A DNA stretch of 35,852 nt from Candidatus Binatia bacterium (GCA_022823055.1 JAJDXX010000109.1:1-35852); one strand, 5' to 3'. Counted from the first letter of the stretch, positions 8,487-16,129 are shown. Numbers and translations are program-made. Notes: a model not told the origin generated them from the sequence alone.

Positions 8487-8888
8487 GTGAAAGGGGAGGT
8501 GTTCTCGGACCTGGGACGCGCCGGTGCGTTTCTGGGCGTCGACTGGGTGCGGGAGGCCATCCGTGAGCGGATCGGGTTCGATCCCTACCCCGGCACATTG
8601 AACCTGCGGCCGCGCGGGGACGAGCTGTCCCGCTGGGAAGAGGTCCGGCGGGACGGGGCAAGGAGCGTGGTGTCGCCGCCCGATCCGGGTTTCTGCGGTG
8701 CCTTCCTCTACACGGGCTTTCTCGAAGGCTGGGCATCTTCGGCGGGACCGCGCGAAAAGGTCGCGGTGGTGGTGCCCGAGGTCAGGGACTATCCCACAGA
8801 CAAGCTGGAGATCATCGCCGCGGTTTCGTTGAAGCAGACCCGCTCGGTGCGTGACGGCGACGAGTTGACCGTGGTTTTCGGCGAGTAG
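8487..8888 (+). CDS. ribK: CTP-dependent riboflavin kinase (archaeal-type, DUF120)
   Basis: The frame encodes a compact single domain matching the archaeal CTP-dependent riboflavin kinases such as MJ0056 (136 residues). It opens KGEVFSDLGRAGAFLG, has the hallmark IGFDPYPGTLNL, and ends with VAVVVPEVRDYPTDKLEIIA followed by SVRDGDELTVVF. The reaction is riboflavin plus CTP giving FMN plus CDP. The frame is open far upstream inside the XdhC gene, so the start must be late: GTG 8487 aligns with the family N-terminus (133 residues). A CTG at 8460, with GAGG 8 nt before it, would add nine residues. Bacteria normally use the unrelated ATP-dependent RibF, so this is unusual. The gene ends 24 bases before ubiX, whose product consumes FMN. 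Confidence 0.82.
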   Translation: MKGEVFSDLGRAGAFLGVDWVREAIRERIGFDPYPGTLNLRPRGDELSRWEEVRRDGARSVVSPPDPGFCGAFLYTGFLEGWASSAGPREKVAVVVPEVRDYPTDKLEIIAAVSLKQTRSVRDGDELTVVFGE

Positions 8889-8912
8889 GCAGTTTACAGG
8901 AGGTAAGTCCGC

Positions 8913-9506
8913 ATGCGTCGTGTCATCGTAGGCCTGTCAGGGGCCACCGGTTCCATCTACGGAATCCGCATACTCCAGGTGCTGCACAAGATACCGGACA
9001 TCGAGACCCACCTCGTCATGAGCAAGGCGGCCAAGATGACGCTCCAGGTGGAGACGCCGCACACGGTCAAGGAAGTGGAAGCCATGGCCGACATGGTGCA
9101 CGACATCAACAACATCGGCGCGAGCATCGCCAGCGGCTCGTTCCGCACCGAGGGGATGGTCATCGCGCCGTGCTCCATGAAGTCCATGGGCGGCATCGTC
9201 ATGTCCGTCGGCGGCGACCTGCTGGTGCGCGCCTCGGACGTCATCCTGAAGGAGCGGAAGAAGCTCGTGCTGGTGGTGCGGGAGACCCCGCTGCACCTGG
9301 GGCATCTGGAGAGCATGGCGCAGCTCACGCGCATGGGCGCGGTGATCTTTCCGCCCGTGCCCGCCTTCTATCACAGGCCCAAGACCCTGGACGACGTCAT
9401 CAACCAGACCGTGGCGCGGATACTCGACCAGTTCGACGTCGAGACCGACATGTTCCACCGGTGGGACGAGGAGTCCCTGAGCCGCTATCCCGGCGACGGG
9501 CAATGA
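8913..9506 (+). CDS. ubiX: UbiX-type flavin prenyltransferase
   Basis: A 197-residue UbiX/Pad1-family protein of normal length. It shows GLSGATGSIYGIRIL at the N-terminus (phosphate and FMN binding), VIAPCSMKSMGGI in the middle and the VLVVRETPLHLGHLESM block of the prenyl-phosphate site. The family joins dimethylallyl phosphate to FMN to make prenylated FMN, the cofactor of UbiD-type decarboxylases. The start has a near-perfect ribosome binding site (AGGAGGTAA). No ubiD lies in the window, so the decarboxylase it serves is elsewhere or unrecognised. The riboflavin kinase directly upstream could supply its FMN. Family assignment is secure; whether it acts in ubiquinone synthesis or aromatic-acid breakdown is open. 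Confidence 0.9.
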   Translation: MRRVIVGLSGATGSIYGIRILQVLHKIPDIETHLVMSKAAKMTLQVETPHTVKEVEAMADMVHDINNIGASIASGSFRTEGMVIAPCSMKSMGGIVMSVGGDLLVRASDVILKERKKLVLVVRETPLHLGHLESMAQLTRMGAVIFPPVPAFYHRPKTLDDVINQTVARILDQFDVETDMFHRWDEESLSRYPGDGQ

Positions 9507-9557
9507 GCCCGAGCCGCGTTCCCCGGTGAGCGCCGGACCGCCCGCGCGGAGAGCCGC

Positions 9558-10043
9558 ATGGCCGATCTCGAAGAACAGGTGCTGGAATACCTCCGCACCC
9601 ACAACACCATGACCCTCGGCACCTGCCGCGACGGCGTGCCGTGGAACGCCACGGTGTTCTATGCCAGCGACGGACTCCAGCTCTACTTCTTCTCGGCGCC
9701 GGACTCGCGCCACTGCACCAACCTCGCGGACAACCCGCGGGTGGCGGTGACCGTCCAGGAGGACTACAAAGACTGGCGCGAGATCAAGGGCATCCAGCTC
9801 GAGGGCACCGTGGAGCTCGTGGACTCGGTCATCGCCAAGGCCAAGGCCCTGGCGGTGTACGCGCGCAAGTATCCGGGCATCATCAAGCTCTTCACGGACC
9901 CGGCGAGCGGCATCTACCACAAGGCGTTTCTCAAGGTGAAGTTCTACCGGGTGACCCCGGAGAGGCTCTACTACATCGACAACCAGCAGGGGTTCGGCAA
10001 GAGGCAGGAGCTGGCGCTGGGCGAGGGCGCGGCGGCGAGCTGA
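9558..10043 (+). CDS. PNPOx-fold flavin-binding oxidoreductase
   Basis: A 161-residue protein with the split-barrel pyridoxamine 5'-phosphate oxidase-like fold. The segment MTLGTCRDGVPWNATVFYAS is the usual first two strands, followed by LYFFSAPDSRHCTNLADNPRVAVTV, where Ser/Arg and the N-P-R turn typically contact FMN. The C-terminal YYIDNQQGFGKRQEL tail recurs in small FMN- or heme-binding members. No substrate can be assigned. It follows ubiX by 51 bases, so the gene run from ribK onward encodes one FMN-making enzyme, one FMN-prenylating enzyme and two probable FMN-binding proteins. Confidence 0.8.
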   Translation: MADLEEQVLEYLRTHNTMTLGTCRDGVPWNATVFYASDGLQLYFFSAPDSRHCTNLADNPRVAVTVQEDYKDWREIKGIQLEGTVELVDSVIAKAKALAVYARKYPGIIKLFTDPASGIYHKAFLKVKFYRVTPERLYYIDNQQGFGKRQELALGEGAAAS

Positions 10044-10103
10044 CGCGGCTGAACGGGGATGGCGCGGCGTCCACGGCCGCGTCGAACCGAGGAGGAAGGG
10101 TTC

Positions 10104-10589
10104 ATGTCACGACTGGTGGGCAAGGAGATGCCGGACGATCTGTTCGCGCTGATGAGCGGCAAATCGGTCGAAGCCGGAAAGGTGTTCATCATGGCCACGG
10201 TGGACGAGAACGGCTGGTGCCACCCGGCCATGGGCTCCTACTACGAGCTGGTGGCCAAGAGCCCGGGGCGCATCCATCTGGCCGTGGGCAAGAACAGCAC
10301 CACGGAAAGGAACCTCGTGCGCACCGGCGCGCTGACCCTGGTGGTCACGGACCACGGCCTGAACTACTACCTCAAGGGCAACGCCACGCGCACGCGGGAA
10401 CAACTGGAAGACACCCCCTTCGCGCTGTTCCAGGTGGAGCTTGACACCGTGCTGGAAGACCAGGAACAGGGAGTCACCATCGTAAGCGGCGTCCGCTACG
10501 AGTTGAATCAGAGCAGCAACGCCGGTTTCATGCGGCAGATGCTCGACAAGACCTGCGCCGCGCTCGCTGCGGCACCCTGGGAGGAATAG
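10104..10589 (+). CDS. PNPOx-fold flavin-binding protein
   Basis: A second 161-residue split-barrel protein, clearly diverged from its neighbour. It shows IMATVDENGWCHPAMGSYYELVA (strands 1-2) and IHLAVGKNSTTERNLVRTGALTLVV, the FMN-side segment of pyridoxamine-phosphate-oxidase-like proteins. The frame is open upstream, but ATG 10104 has a strong GGAGGAAGGG site directly before it and gives the family length. The substrate is unknown. Position suggests co-transcription with ubiX and the preceding paralogue. Confidence 0.78.
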   Translation: MSRLVGKEMPDDLFALMSGKSVEAGKVFIMATVDENGWCHPAMGSYYELVAKSPGRIHLAVGKNSTTERNLVRTGALTLVVTDHGLNYYLKGNATRTREQLEDTPFALFQVELDTVLEDQEQGVTIVSGVRYELNQSSNAGFMRQMLDKTCAALAAAPWEE

Positions 10590-10635
10590 CGGGCCGCGCT
10601 GGCCAGCCATCGCGGATCGTGCTAGCTAACAGGGT

Positions 10636-10650
10636 CGGGCTTCAAGCCCG
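10636..10650. repeat. Short palindromic repeat, CGGGYTTSAARCCCG family
   Basis: CGGGCTTCAAGCCCG has two 7-bp arms around one base. A sibling with transition differences, CGGGTTTGAAACCCG, lies at 31241-31255, and half an element (TTTCAAACCCGTCCG) at 7216-7230. All three are intergenic and next to a CCGTCCG- or CCGCCCG-like flank, which suggests a dispersed REP-like family. This copy lies between the second PNPOx gene and the amidohydrolase gene. Confidence 0.6.
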
Positions 10651-10720
10651 CCCGTTCGTATTCGGCAGCGAGTTCCATGCTGCCGCCGGCATTCGATCAA
10701 ACCCAAGGAGGACCGACAGT

Positions 10721-11581
10721 ATGGACCCGATTACGGACCCCATCGCCATCGACGTGCACGTGCACCTTTGCGACGAGCTGACCCTCAGCTCCAAGGGCGA
10801 CCGCCCCAAGCAGATGGCCCAGTACTTCAAGCGCGAACGCAAGCCCGTGTCCATCGACGAGATGGCGGACGAGTACCGCGCGCGCAACATGATGGCCGTG
10901 ATTCAGAACACCACCGATGAAACCATCACGGGGTTGACCCCGGTCCCCAACAAGCACGTAGCCGACGGCGTGAAGCGGAACCCCGACGTTTTCCTGGGCT
11001 TCGGCGTCATCGATCCGTGGCAGCAGAAGGTGGCGCTGCAAGAGATCCAGCGCATCAAGGACCTCGGCCTGCACGGCGTCGGCGAGATCAACCCGGCCCG
11101 CCAGCAGTTCTTCCCCAACGATACCCGCTTCTACCCCTTGTGGGAGGAATGCCAGAAGCTGGAGCTGCCGATCCTGTTCCACAGCGGCATGGCCGGCGCC
11201 GGCGCCGGCACTCCCGGCGGCATGGGCAACAAGCTCAAGTTCACCCAGCCGATCCACCTGGACGACGTGGCCGCGGACTTTCCCGAGCTGAAGATCATCT
11301 GCGCCCATCCGTCGTGGCCCTGGACGGCCGAGAGCCTGGCCATCGCGCGCCACAAGAGCAACTTCTACATCGACCTGTCCGGCTGGTCGCCCAAGTACTT
11401 TGCCGCCGAGCTGGTGCAGCAGGTGAACTCGATCCTGCAGGACAAGGCCATGTTCGGCTCGGACTGGCCGGCCATCGGCGTGGAGCGCTGGCTCGACGAC
11501 TTCGAGAAGATCCAGCTCAAGCCCGAGGTGCGCCAGAAGATCATGCTGGACAACGCCAGGAAGTTCTTCGGCATGAACTGA
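10721..11581 (+). CDS. Amidohydrolase 2 family protein (ACMSD/resorcylate-decarboxylase-like)
   Basis: A 286-residue PF04909 amidohydrolase. The N-terminal IDVHVHL supplies the HxH metal ligands, ILFHSGM and IICAHPSWPW supply later His residues, and MFGSDWP supplies the conserved Asp. Members include 2-amino-3-carboxymuconate semialdehyde decarboxylase, gamma-resorcylate decarboxylase and lactone hydrolases, so either hydrolysis or non-oxidative decarboxylation is possible. ATG 10721 is preceded by AAGGAGG at good spacing; longer in-frame starts upstream lack such a site. It closes the run of genes that began with coxD. Family secure, reaction unknown. Confidence 0.83.
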   Translation: MDPITDPIAIDVHVHLCDELTLSSKGDRPKQMAQYFKRERKPVSIDEMADEYRARNMMAVIQNTTDETITGLTPVPNKHVADGVKRNPDVFLGFGVIDPWQQKVALQEIQRIKDLGLHGVGEINPARQQFFPNDTRFYPLWEECQKLELPILFHSGMAGAGAGTPGGMGNKLKFTQPIHLDDVAADFPELKIICAHPSWPWTAESLAIARHKSNFYIDLSGWSPKYFAAELVQQVNSILQDKAMFGSDWPAIGVERWLDDFEKIQLKPEVRQKIMLDNARKFFGMN

Positions 11582-11588
11582 AGACGGC

Positions 11589-11702
11589 GTCCTTCGACTT
11601 CGCCCGGCTTCACCGGGCTACGCTCGGGACGAACGGGAAATGGTGACAACAACCGTTCGTCCCGAGCCCTTCGACAAGCTCAGGACAGCGAAGTCGAAGG
11701 AC
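11589..11702. repeat. Composite inverted repeat (GTCCTTCGACTTCGC family)
   Basis: Two nested inverted repeats fill the gap before the radical-SAM gene. The outer arms are GTCCTTCGACTTCGC (11589-11603) and its complement (11688-11702). The inner arms are GCTCGGGACGAACGG (11622-11636) and its complement (11653-11667). A small CCCGG/CCGGG hairpin lies in the left half. Partial copies occur at 15296-15370 and 26933-26964. This is a dispersed, hairpin-forming intergenic element; it could also act as a terminator for the amidohydrolase transcript. Confidence 0.8.
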
Positions 11703-11716
11703 TGGCACGATTCCGA

Positions 11717-13003
11717 ATGGCGATCGAACTGATCAAGCCCGTTCCGCCGCCGGCCTCGCGCGGCTTCCAGATCATGGCCAAGCCCACCGGGGCCATCTGC
11801 AATCTGGACTGCGTCTACTGCTACTACCTCCAGAAGGAAGACCTCTACCCGGAGACCAAGTCGTTCCGCATGGAGCCGGACGTGCTGGAGGATTACATCG
11901 CCCAGCACATCCAGGCCTCGCCGGACCCGGTCGTCGACTTCGCCTGGCACGGCGGCGAACCGACGATCCTGGGCCTCGACTATTTCCGCGACATCGTCGC
12001 GCTCCAGCGCAAGCACTGCCCGCCGGGCCGCAAGGTGCGTAACGGCATGCAGACCAACGGCGTCCTGCTGGACGACGAGTGGTGCCGCTTCTTCGCCGAG
12101 GAAGGCTTTTCCATCGGACTCAGCATCGACGGTCCCGAGAAGCTCCACGACGAGTACCGCGTTACCAAGGGCCAGCAGCCCACCCATCGGAAGGTCGTGC
12201 AGGCGTACAAGCGGCTCAGGGCGCACCGCGTGCCCTGCGACGTGCTCTGCGTGGTGCACGCCGGCAACGTCGGCCACCCCACCACGGTGTACCGCTACTT
12301 CAAGAGCCTCGGCGCCGACCACCAGCAGTTCATTCCGCTGGTGGAACGGGCACCCGGGAGTGCCTCGGTGGGCCCGCGCAGCGTCCCGGCAGAGGCTTTC
12401 GGCACCTTCCTGTGCGCCATCTTCGACGAATGGATCCGCAACGACGTGGGCCGGGTCACCATCCAGATCTTCGACGAGGCGGCGCGCACCGGCCTGGGCA
12501 TCGAGCACGCCCTGTGCATCTTCCGGGAAACCTGCGGCGACGTGCCCGTGGTGGAGCACAACGGCGACTTCTATTCCTGCGACCACTACGTGGACCCGGA
12601 GTACCGCGTCGGCAACATCCGCGAGACGTCGGTGGCGCAGATGATCGACAGCGAGGCACAGCGCCGCTTCGGCCGCGACAAGTGGACCTCGCTGCCGCGT
12701 TACTGCCGCGAGTGCGAGGTGCGCGCGCAGTGCAACGGCGGCTGCCCCAAGGACCGCTTCATCAAGACCCCCGACGGAGAGGACGGCCTCAACTACCTGT
12801 GCGCCGGCTACAAGAAGTTCTTCATCCACAGCCGCGAGCACCTGAGCACCATGGCCGGCCTGTGGCAGGCCGGCCAGCCCATCGAGAAGGTCATGCGCCT
12901 AGTGCGCGAAGCCGACGACGACGCCCGCCCCGCGGCCGGCCGCAACGACCCTTGCCCCTGCGGCAGCGGCCGCAAGTACAAGCGCTGCTGCATGCCCCGG
13001 TAA
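11717..13003 (+). CDS. Radical SAM/SPASM protein, anaerobic sulfatase-maturase-like, with SEC-C tail
   Basis: A 428-residue radical S-adenosylmethionine enzyme. The cluster motif CNLDCVYC (C28, C32, C35) binds the SAM-linked [4Fe-4S] cluster. The C-terminal SPASM region holds the extra cysteines (CDHYVDP, then CRECEVRAQCNGGCPKD) of the anaerobic sulfatase-maturase (anSME) group, which oxidises a Cys or Ser of sulfatases to formylglycine. The last about 20 residues are a SEC-C zinc motif (PCPCGSG and RCC), an addition also seen in some database anSME-like proteins. No sulfatase gene is in the window, so the peptide substrate is unknown. It starts 14 bases after a hairpin repeat and has no strong ribosome binding site. 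Confidence 0.85.
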   Translation: MAIELIKPVPPPASRGFQIMAKPTGAICNLDCVYCYYLQKEDLYPETKSFRMEPDVLEDYIAQHIQASPDPVVDFAWHGGEPTILGLDYFRDIVALQRKHCPPGRKVRNGMQTNGVLLDDEWCRFFAEEGFSIGLSIDGPEKLHDEYRVTKGQQPTHRKVVQAYKRLRAHRVPCDVLCVVHAGNVGHPTTVYRYFKSLGADHQQFIPLVERAPGSASVGPRSVPAEAFGTFLCAIFDEWIRNDVGRVTIQIFDEAARTGLGIEHALCIFRETCGDVPVVEHNGDFYSCDHYVDPEYRVGNIRETSVAQMIDSEAQRRFGRDKWTSLPRYCRECEVRAQCNGGCPKDRFIKTPDGEDGLNYLCAGYKKFFIHSREHLSTMAGLWQAGQPIEKVMRLVREADDDARPAAGRNDPCPCGSGRKYKRCCMPR

Positions 13004-13042
13004 GGACAATTGGGGCACGGTCCTGATTTGACTCGGCACACA

Positions 13043-14218
13043 ATGGCGAATTGGGAAGCACGGCGAATGAAGGCGGTGCCCTACTCGGGTCTCCGCAAGA
13101 TGATGTTGCGGGCCGACGAGTTGGGGCGGGAAGGCAAGCCGGTGATCCACCTGGAGATCGGCCGGCCGGACTTCGACACGCCGGAGCACATCAAGGCCGC
13201 CGCGCGGCGTGCCCTGGACGAGGGCAGGGTGCACTACACCTCCAACTACGGCGTGCCGGAGATCCGCCGCGCCATCGCCGGCAAGCTGCGCTCCGAGAAC
13301 GGCCTGGAGTTCGACGAGAACGGGGAGATCGCGGTCACCATCGGCGCCAACGAGGCGGTGTTCCTGGCCATGATGGCGTTCCTCGACGAGGGCGACGAAG
13401 TGCTGGTGCCGGACCCGTCCTGGCTCAACTACTTCTACTGCATCACCTTGGCGGGCGGCGTGCCCGTGAGCGTGCCGCTACGGGTGGGAAAGGGGTTCCG
13501 CATGGACCCCGACGACGTGGCGCGGCTCTTGACGCCGCGCACGCGCATGATGGTGGTCATGAGCCCGCACAATCCCACCGGCGCCGTGCTCGACCGGGAC
13601 CACCTCCAGGCGCTGGCGGCCCTTGCGCAGGAGCGCGACCTGCTGGTGCTGGCCGACGAGATCTACGAGAAGATGGTGTACGACGGCGCCGTGCACCACA
13701 GCATCGGCGGCCTCCCCGGCATGCGCGAGCGTACGCTGCTGGTGAACGGTTTCTCCAAGAGCTACTCCATGACCGGTTGGCGCCTCGGCTACGTGGCCGC
13801 GCCGCGGGAACTCATCGACGTCATGATCCGCGTGCACCAGTACACGGTGATGTGCCCCACCTCCTTTGCCCAGTACGGCGCGGTGGCCGCCTACGAGGGA
13901 CCGCAGGACTGCGTGCAGGACATGCGGCGGGAGTTCGCCCGCCGCCGGGAGCTGATACTGCGCCGGCTCCAGGCCATGGAGGGCATCGATTGCCCCGTGC
14001 CCGAGGGCGCGTTCTACGCCTTCCCGTCGGTGCGGCGCCTTGGACGTTCGTGCCGGGAGGTAGCGGAGCACCTGCTTGAGGACGCCTACATCGCCACGGT
14101 GCCGGGCAGCGCCTTCGGAGAGCACGGCACGGGACACGTCAGGCTCGCGTACTCCAACTCCTACGAGAACATCGAGGAAGCCATGGACCGCATGGAGACG
14201 AGCCTCGCGAAACTATAA
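13043..14218 (+). CDS. Class I/II (aspartate-type) PLP aminotransferase
   Basis: A 391-residue fold-type I aminotransferase. It shows HLEIGRPDFDTPEHI near the N-terminus, VMSPHNPTGAVL (the Asn that contacts PLP), LADEIYE (Asp to the ring nitrogen), NGFSKSYSMTGWRLGY (the Schiff-base Lys is in SKSYSMTG) and the C-terminal HVRLAYSNSYENI with the substrate-carboxylate Arg. These fit the aspartate/aromatic aminotransferase I-gamma group. The substrate is not clear. ATG 13043 gives the family N-terminus; the TTG at 13010 would add 11 unlikely residues, and ATG 13067 is also possible. It is 66 bases upstream of the Pht5-like gene and may be co-transcribed with it. Confidence 0.85.
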   Translation: MANWEARRMKAVPYSGLRKMMLRADELGREGKPVIHLEIGRPDFDTPEHIKAAARRALDEGRVHYTSNYGVPEIRRAIAGKLRSENGLEFDENGEIAVTIGANEAVFLAMMAFLDEGDEVLVPDPSWLNYFYCITLAGGVPVSVPLRVGKGFRMDPDDVARLLTPRTRMMVVMSPHNPTGAVLDRDHLQALAALAQERDLLVLADEIYEKMVYDGAVHHSIGGLPGMRERTLLVNGFSKSYSMTGWRLGYVAAPRELIDVMIRVHQYTVMCPTSFAQYGAVAAYEGPQDCVQDMRREFARRRELILRRLQAMEGIDCPVPEGAFYAFPSVRRLGRSCREVAEHLLEDAYIATVPGSAFGEHGTGHVRLAYSNSYENIEEAMDRMETSLAKL

Positions 14219-14284
14219 CGATGGATTCGAGGCGGGAGCGCGTCCGGAGCGCGCGTCCGGGCCGGATCCGAACCCGAGGGACCT

Positions 14285-15274
14285 ATGGCGAACATTGAAC
14301 TGACGCTGGCATGTGAGGACTACGACCGCACCCGTGCCCTCAAGGACGGGCTGGTGAAGCCCGACGGCATCGATCTCAACTACGTGGCGCTGCCCGTGGA
14401 GGAGATCTTCTGGCGCATGCTCCACTTCCACGAGTTCGACGCCGCCGAGATGTCCATGGGTGCCTACCACGTGGACGCCTCCCGCGGGCACCAGCCGTTC
14501 ATCGCCATCCCGGTGTTCCCGTCGCGCATGTTCCGGCACCGCTGCATCTTCGTCAACGCGGCGTCGGGCATCGAGAAGCCCGAGGACTTGAAGGGCCGGC
14601 GCGTGGGCGTGCCCGAGTACACCATGACCGCATCCGTGTGGGTCCGTGGCATGCTGCGGCACGACTTCGGCGTGGAAGCCAGGGATGTCCACTGGGTCCA
14701 GGGCGGCGTCGAGCAGCCCGGCCGCAAGGACCGCGTGCCGTTCGACGCTCCGGCCGGTGTCGAGATCGACACCGAGGAGGAGCGGACCCTCGACGACATG
14801 CTGGAGAAGGGCGACATCGACGCACTGGTGTCGGCGCGCATGCCTTCCTGCTTCGTGCGGCGCGCCCCCGGAATCACTCGGCTCTTCAAGGACTGCCGCG
14901 CCGCCGAGATGGACTACTTTCGCCGCACCGGCCTGTTCCCTATCATGCACTGCATCGTGGTGCGCCGGGAGATCCACGAGGCGCACCCGTGGGTTACCCA
15001 GAACCTCTACAAGGCCTTCTGCCAAGCCAAGGACCTGTGCCAGTCGCAGATCTACGACACCAACGTACTGCGCACGCACCACCTCTGGTACCTGTTCGAG
15101 TACGAGGAAACGGTGGACCTCATGGGCGAGGACTACTGGCCCTACGGCTTCGAGAGCAACCGCAAGACCCTGGAGACCTTTCACTCCTACCTGCTGGAGC
15201 AGGGCGTGATCAAGAATCCGGTGGACCTGGAGAGTCTGTACGCGTCCAACACGCGCGAGGCCTTCAAGATCTGA
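14285..15274 (+). CDS. Pht5-like protein (4,5-dihydroxyphthalate decarboxylase family; binding-protein fold)
   Basis: A 329-residue protein of the family annotated either as 4,5-dihydroxyphthalate decarboxylase or as ABC substrate-binding protein, which share a periplasmic-binding-protein fold. Landmarks are LTLACEDYDRTRALKDG at the start, FDAAEMSMGAYH, IPVFPSRMFRHRCIFVN, EDLKGRRVGVPEYTMTA and LFPIMHCIVVRREI. There is no signal peptide or lipobox: the N-terminus is MANIELTLACEDYD. A cytoplasmic enzyme is therefore more likely than a transport protein, although an ABC ATPase gene lies just downstream on the opposite strand. The start has only a weak GAGGGA site upstream. Confidence 0.78.
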   Translation: MANIELTLACEDYDRTRALKDGLVKPDGIDLNYVALPVEEIFWRMLHFHEFDAAEMSMGAYHVDASRGHQPFIAIPVFPSRMFRHRCIFVNAASGIEKPEDLKGRRVGVPEYTMTASVWVRGMLRHDFGVEARDVHWVQGGVEQPGRKDRVPFDAPAGVEIDTEEERTLDDMLEKGDIDALVSARMPSCFVRRAPGITRLFKDCRAAEMDYFRRTGLFPIMHCIVVRREIHEAHPWVTQNLYKAFCQAKDLCQSQIYDTNVLRTHHLWYLFEYEETVDLMGEDYWPYGFESNRKTLETFHSYLLEQGVIKNPVDLESLYASNTREAFKI

Positions 15275-15295
15275 GGAAGCACTTTGGGAACGAGT

Positions 15296-15370
15296 GTCCT
15301 TCGGCTTCGCTACGCAGGCACGTCGCTACGCCTGTCCTGATCTCGTCGAAGAGCTCGGGACGAACGGCGG
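15296..15370. repeat. Diverged copy of the GTCCTTCGACTTCGC element
   Basis: GTCCTTCGGCTTCGC (15296-15310) begins the copy and GCTCGGGACGAACGG ends it, with a CAGGC/GCCTG hairpin between them. It lies between the converging Pht5-like and ABC ATPase genes, 21 bases after the former stop and 4 bases before the latter, so it may end transcription in both directions. Confidence 0.65.
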
Positions 15371-15373
15371 GGG

Positions 15374-16129
15374 TCATTGGAACGGCACGCCGTACGACGG
15401 ACGCACGCGGAAGTAGTCGCTGACGTACTCGTTGGCGGGGTGGCGCATCAGGCGCTCGGCGGTACCCACCTGCTCCAGGCGCCCCTCGTGCATGAGCGCG
15501 ATGCGGTCGGCCAGCTCCAGCGCGTCTTCGAGGTTGTGGGTCACGAAGAGGGTGGTGAGGCGCTGGTCCCGGTGGAACGCGCGGATCTCCTCGCGCACCC
15601 GGCGGCGGTTGGGCGGATCGAGGTTGCTGAGGGGCTCGTCCATGAGCATGATCTGCGGGAACGTGGTCATGGCCCGGGCCAGGGCCACGCGTTGTTGCTG
15701 CCCCGCGGACAGCTCCTGCGGCTTGCGTTCGAACAGCCGTTCCTCGATGTTCAGGGCCTTGGCCAGAGGCCGGATCAGTTCACGGATGGCGCCGACGGAC
15801 CACTTGCGGATGCGCAACGGCAGCGTCAGGTTGGCGTACTTGCGATCCTCGAAGACGCGCATGTGCGGCCACAGCGCGTAGCTCTGGAAGATGAGCTGCA
15901 CGTCCCGGCGCCCGGCGGGCACGTCGTTCACCGGCACGCCGCCGATGAGCACCTCGCCCGTGTCCGGGGTCTCCAGCCCGGCAATGACGCGCAGCAGGGT
16001 GGTCTTGCCGCAACCGCTCTCTCCGATGATGACCAGGAACTCGCCCTGGTCCACTTCGAGATCGAAGCCGTCCACGGCCGTCACCGCTCCGAAGCGCTTG
16101 GTGATGTTGCGCAAGACAAGGTTCTTCAC
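15374..16129 (-). CDS. ABC transporter ATP-binding protein (PotA/FbpC-like core, orphan)
   Basis: A 251-residue ABC ATPase with Walker A GESGCGKTT (about 36-44), Q-loop at FQSYALWPHM (Q82), signature LSAGQ (about 140-144) instead of LSGGQ, Walker B MLMDEP (D164, E165), D-loop SNLD and switch His in VTHN (H198). The sequence is closest to the polyamine/iron/maltose importer class, but the protein stops about 100 residues short of those, without the C-terminal TOBE domain. GTG 16129 is the first start that fits the family; an open frame upstream runs into an inverted repeat and is rejected. No permease or secreted binding protein is adjacent, so its transport partner is unknown. Confidence 0.82.
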   Translation of the reverse strand: MKNLVLRNITKRFGAVTAVDGFDLEVDQGEFLVIIGESGCGKTTLLRVIAGLETPDTGEVLIGGVPVNDVPAGRRDVQLIFQSYALWPHMRVFEDRKYANLTLPLRIRKWSVGAIRELIRPLAKALNIEERLFERKPQELSAGQQQRVALARAMTTFPQIMLMDEPLSNLDPPNRRRVREEIRAFHRDQRLTTLFVTHNLEDALELADRIALMHEGRLEQVGTAERLMRHPANEYVSDYFRVRPSYGVPFQ

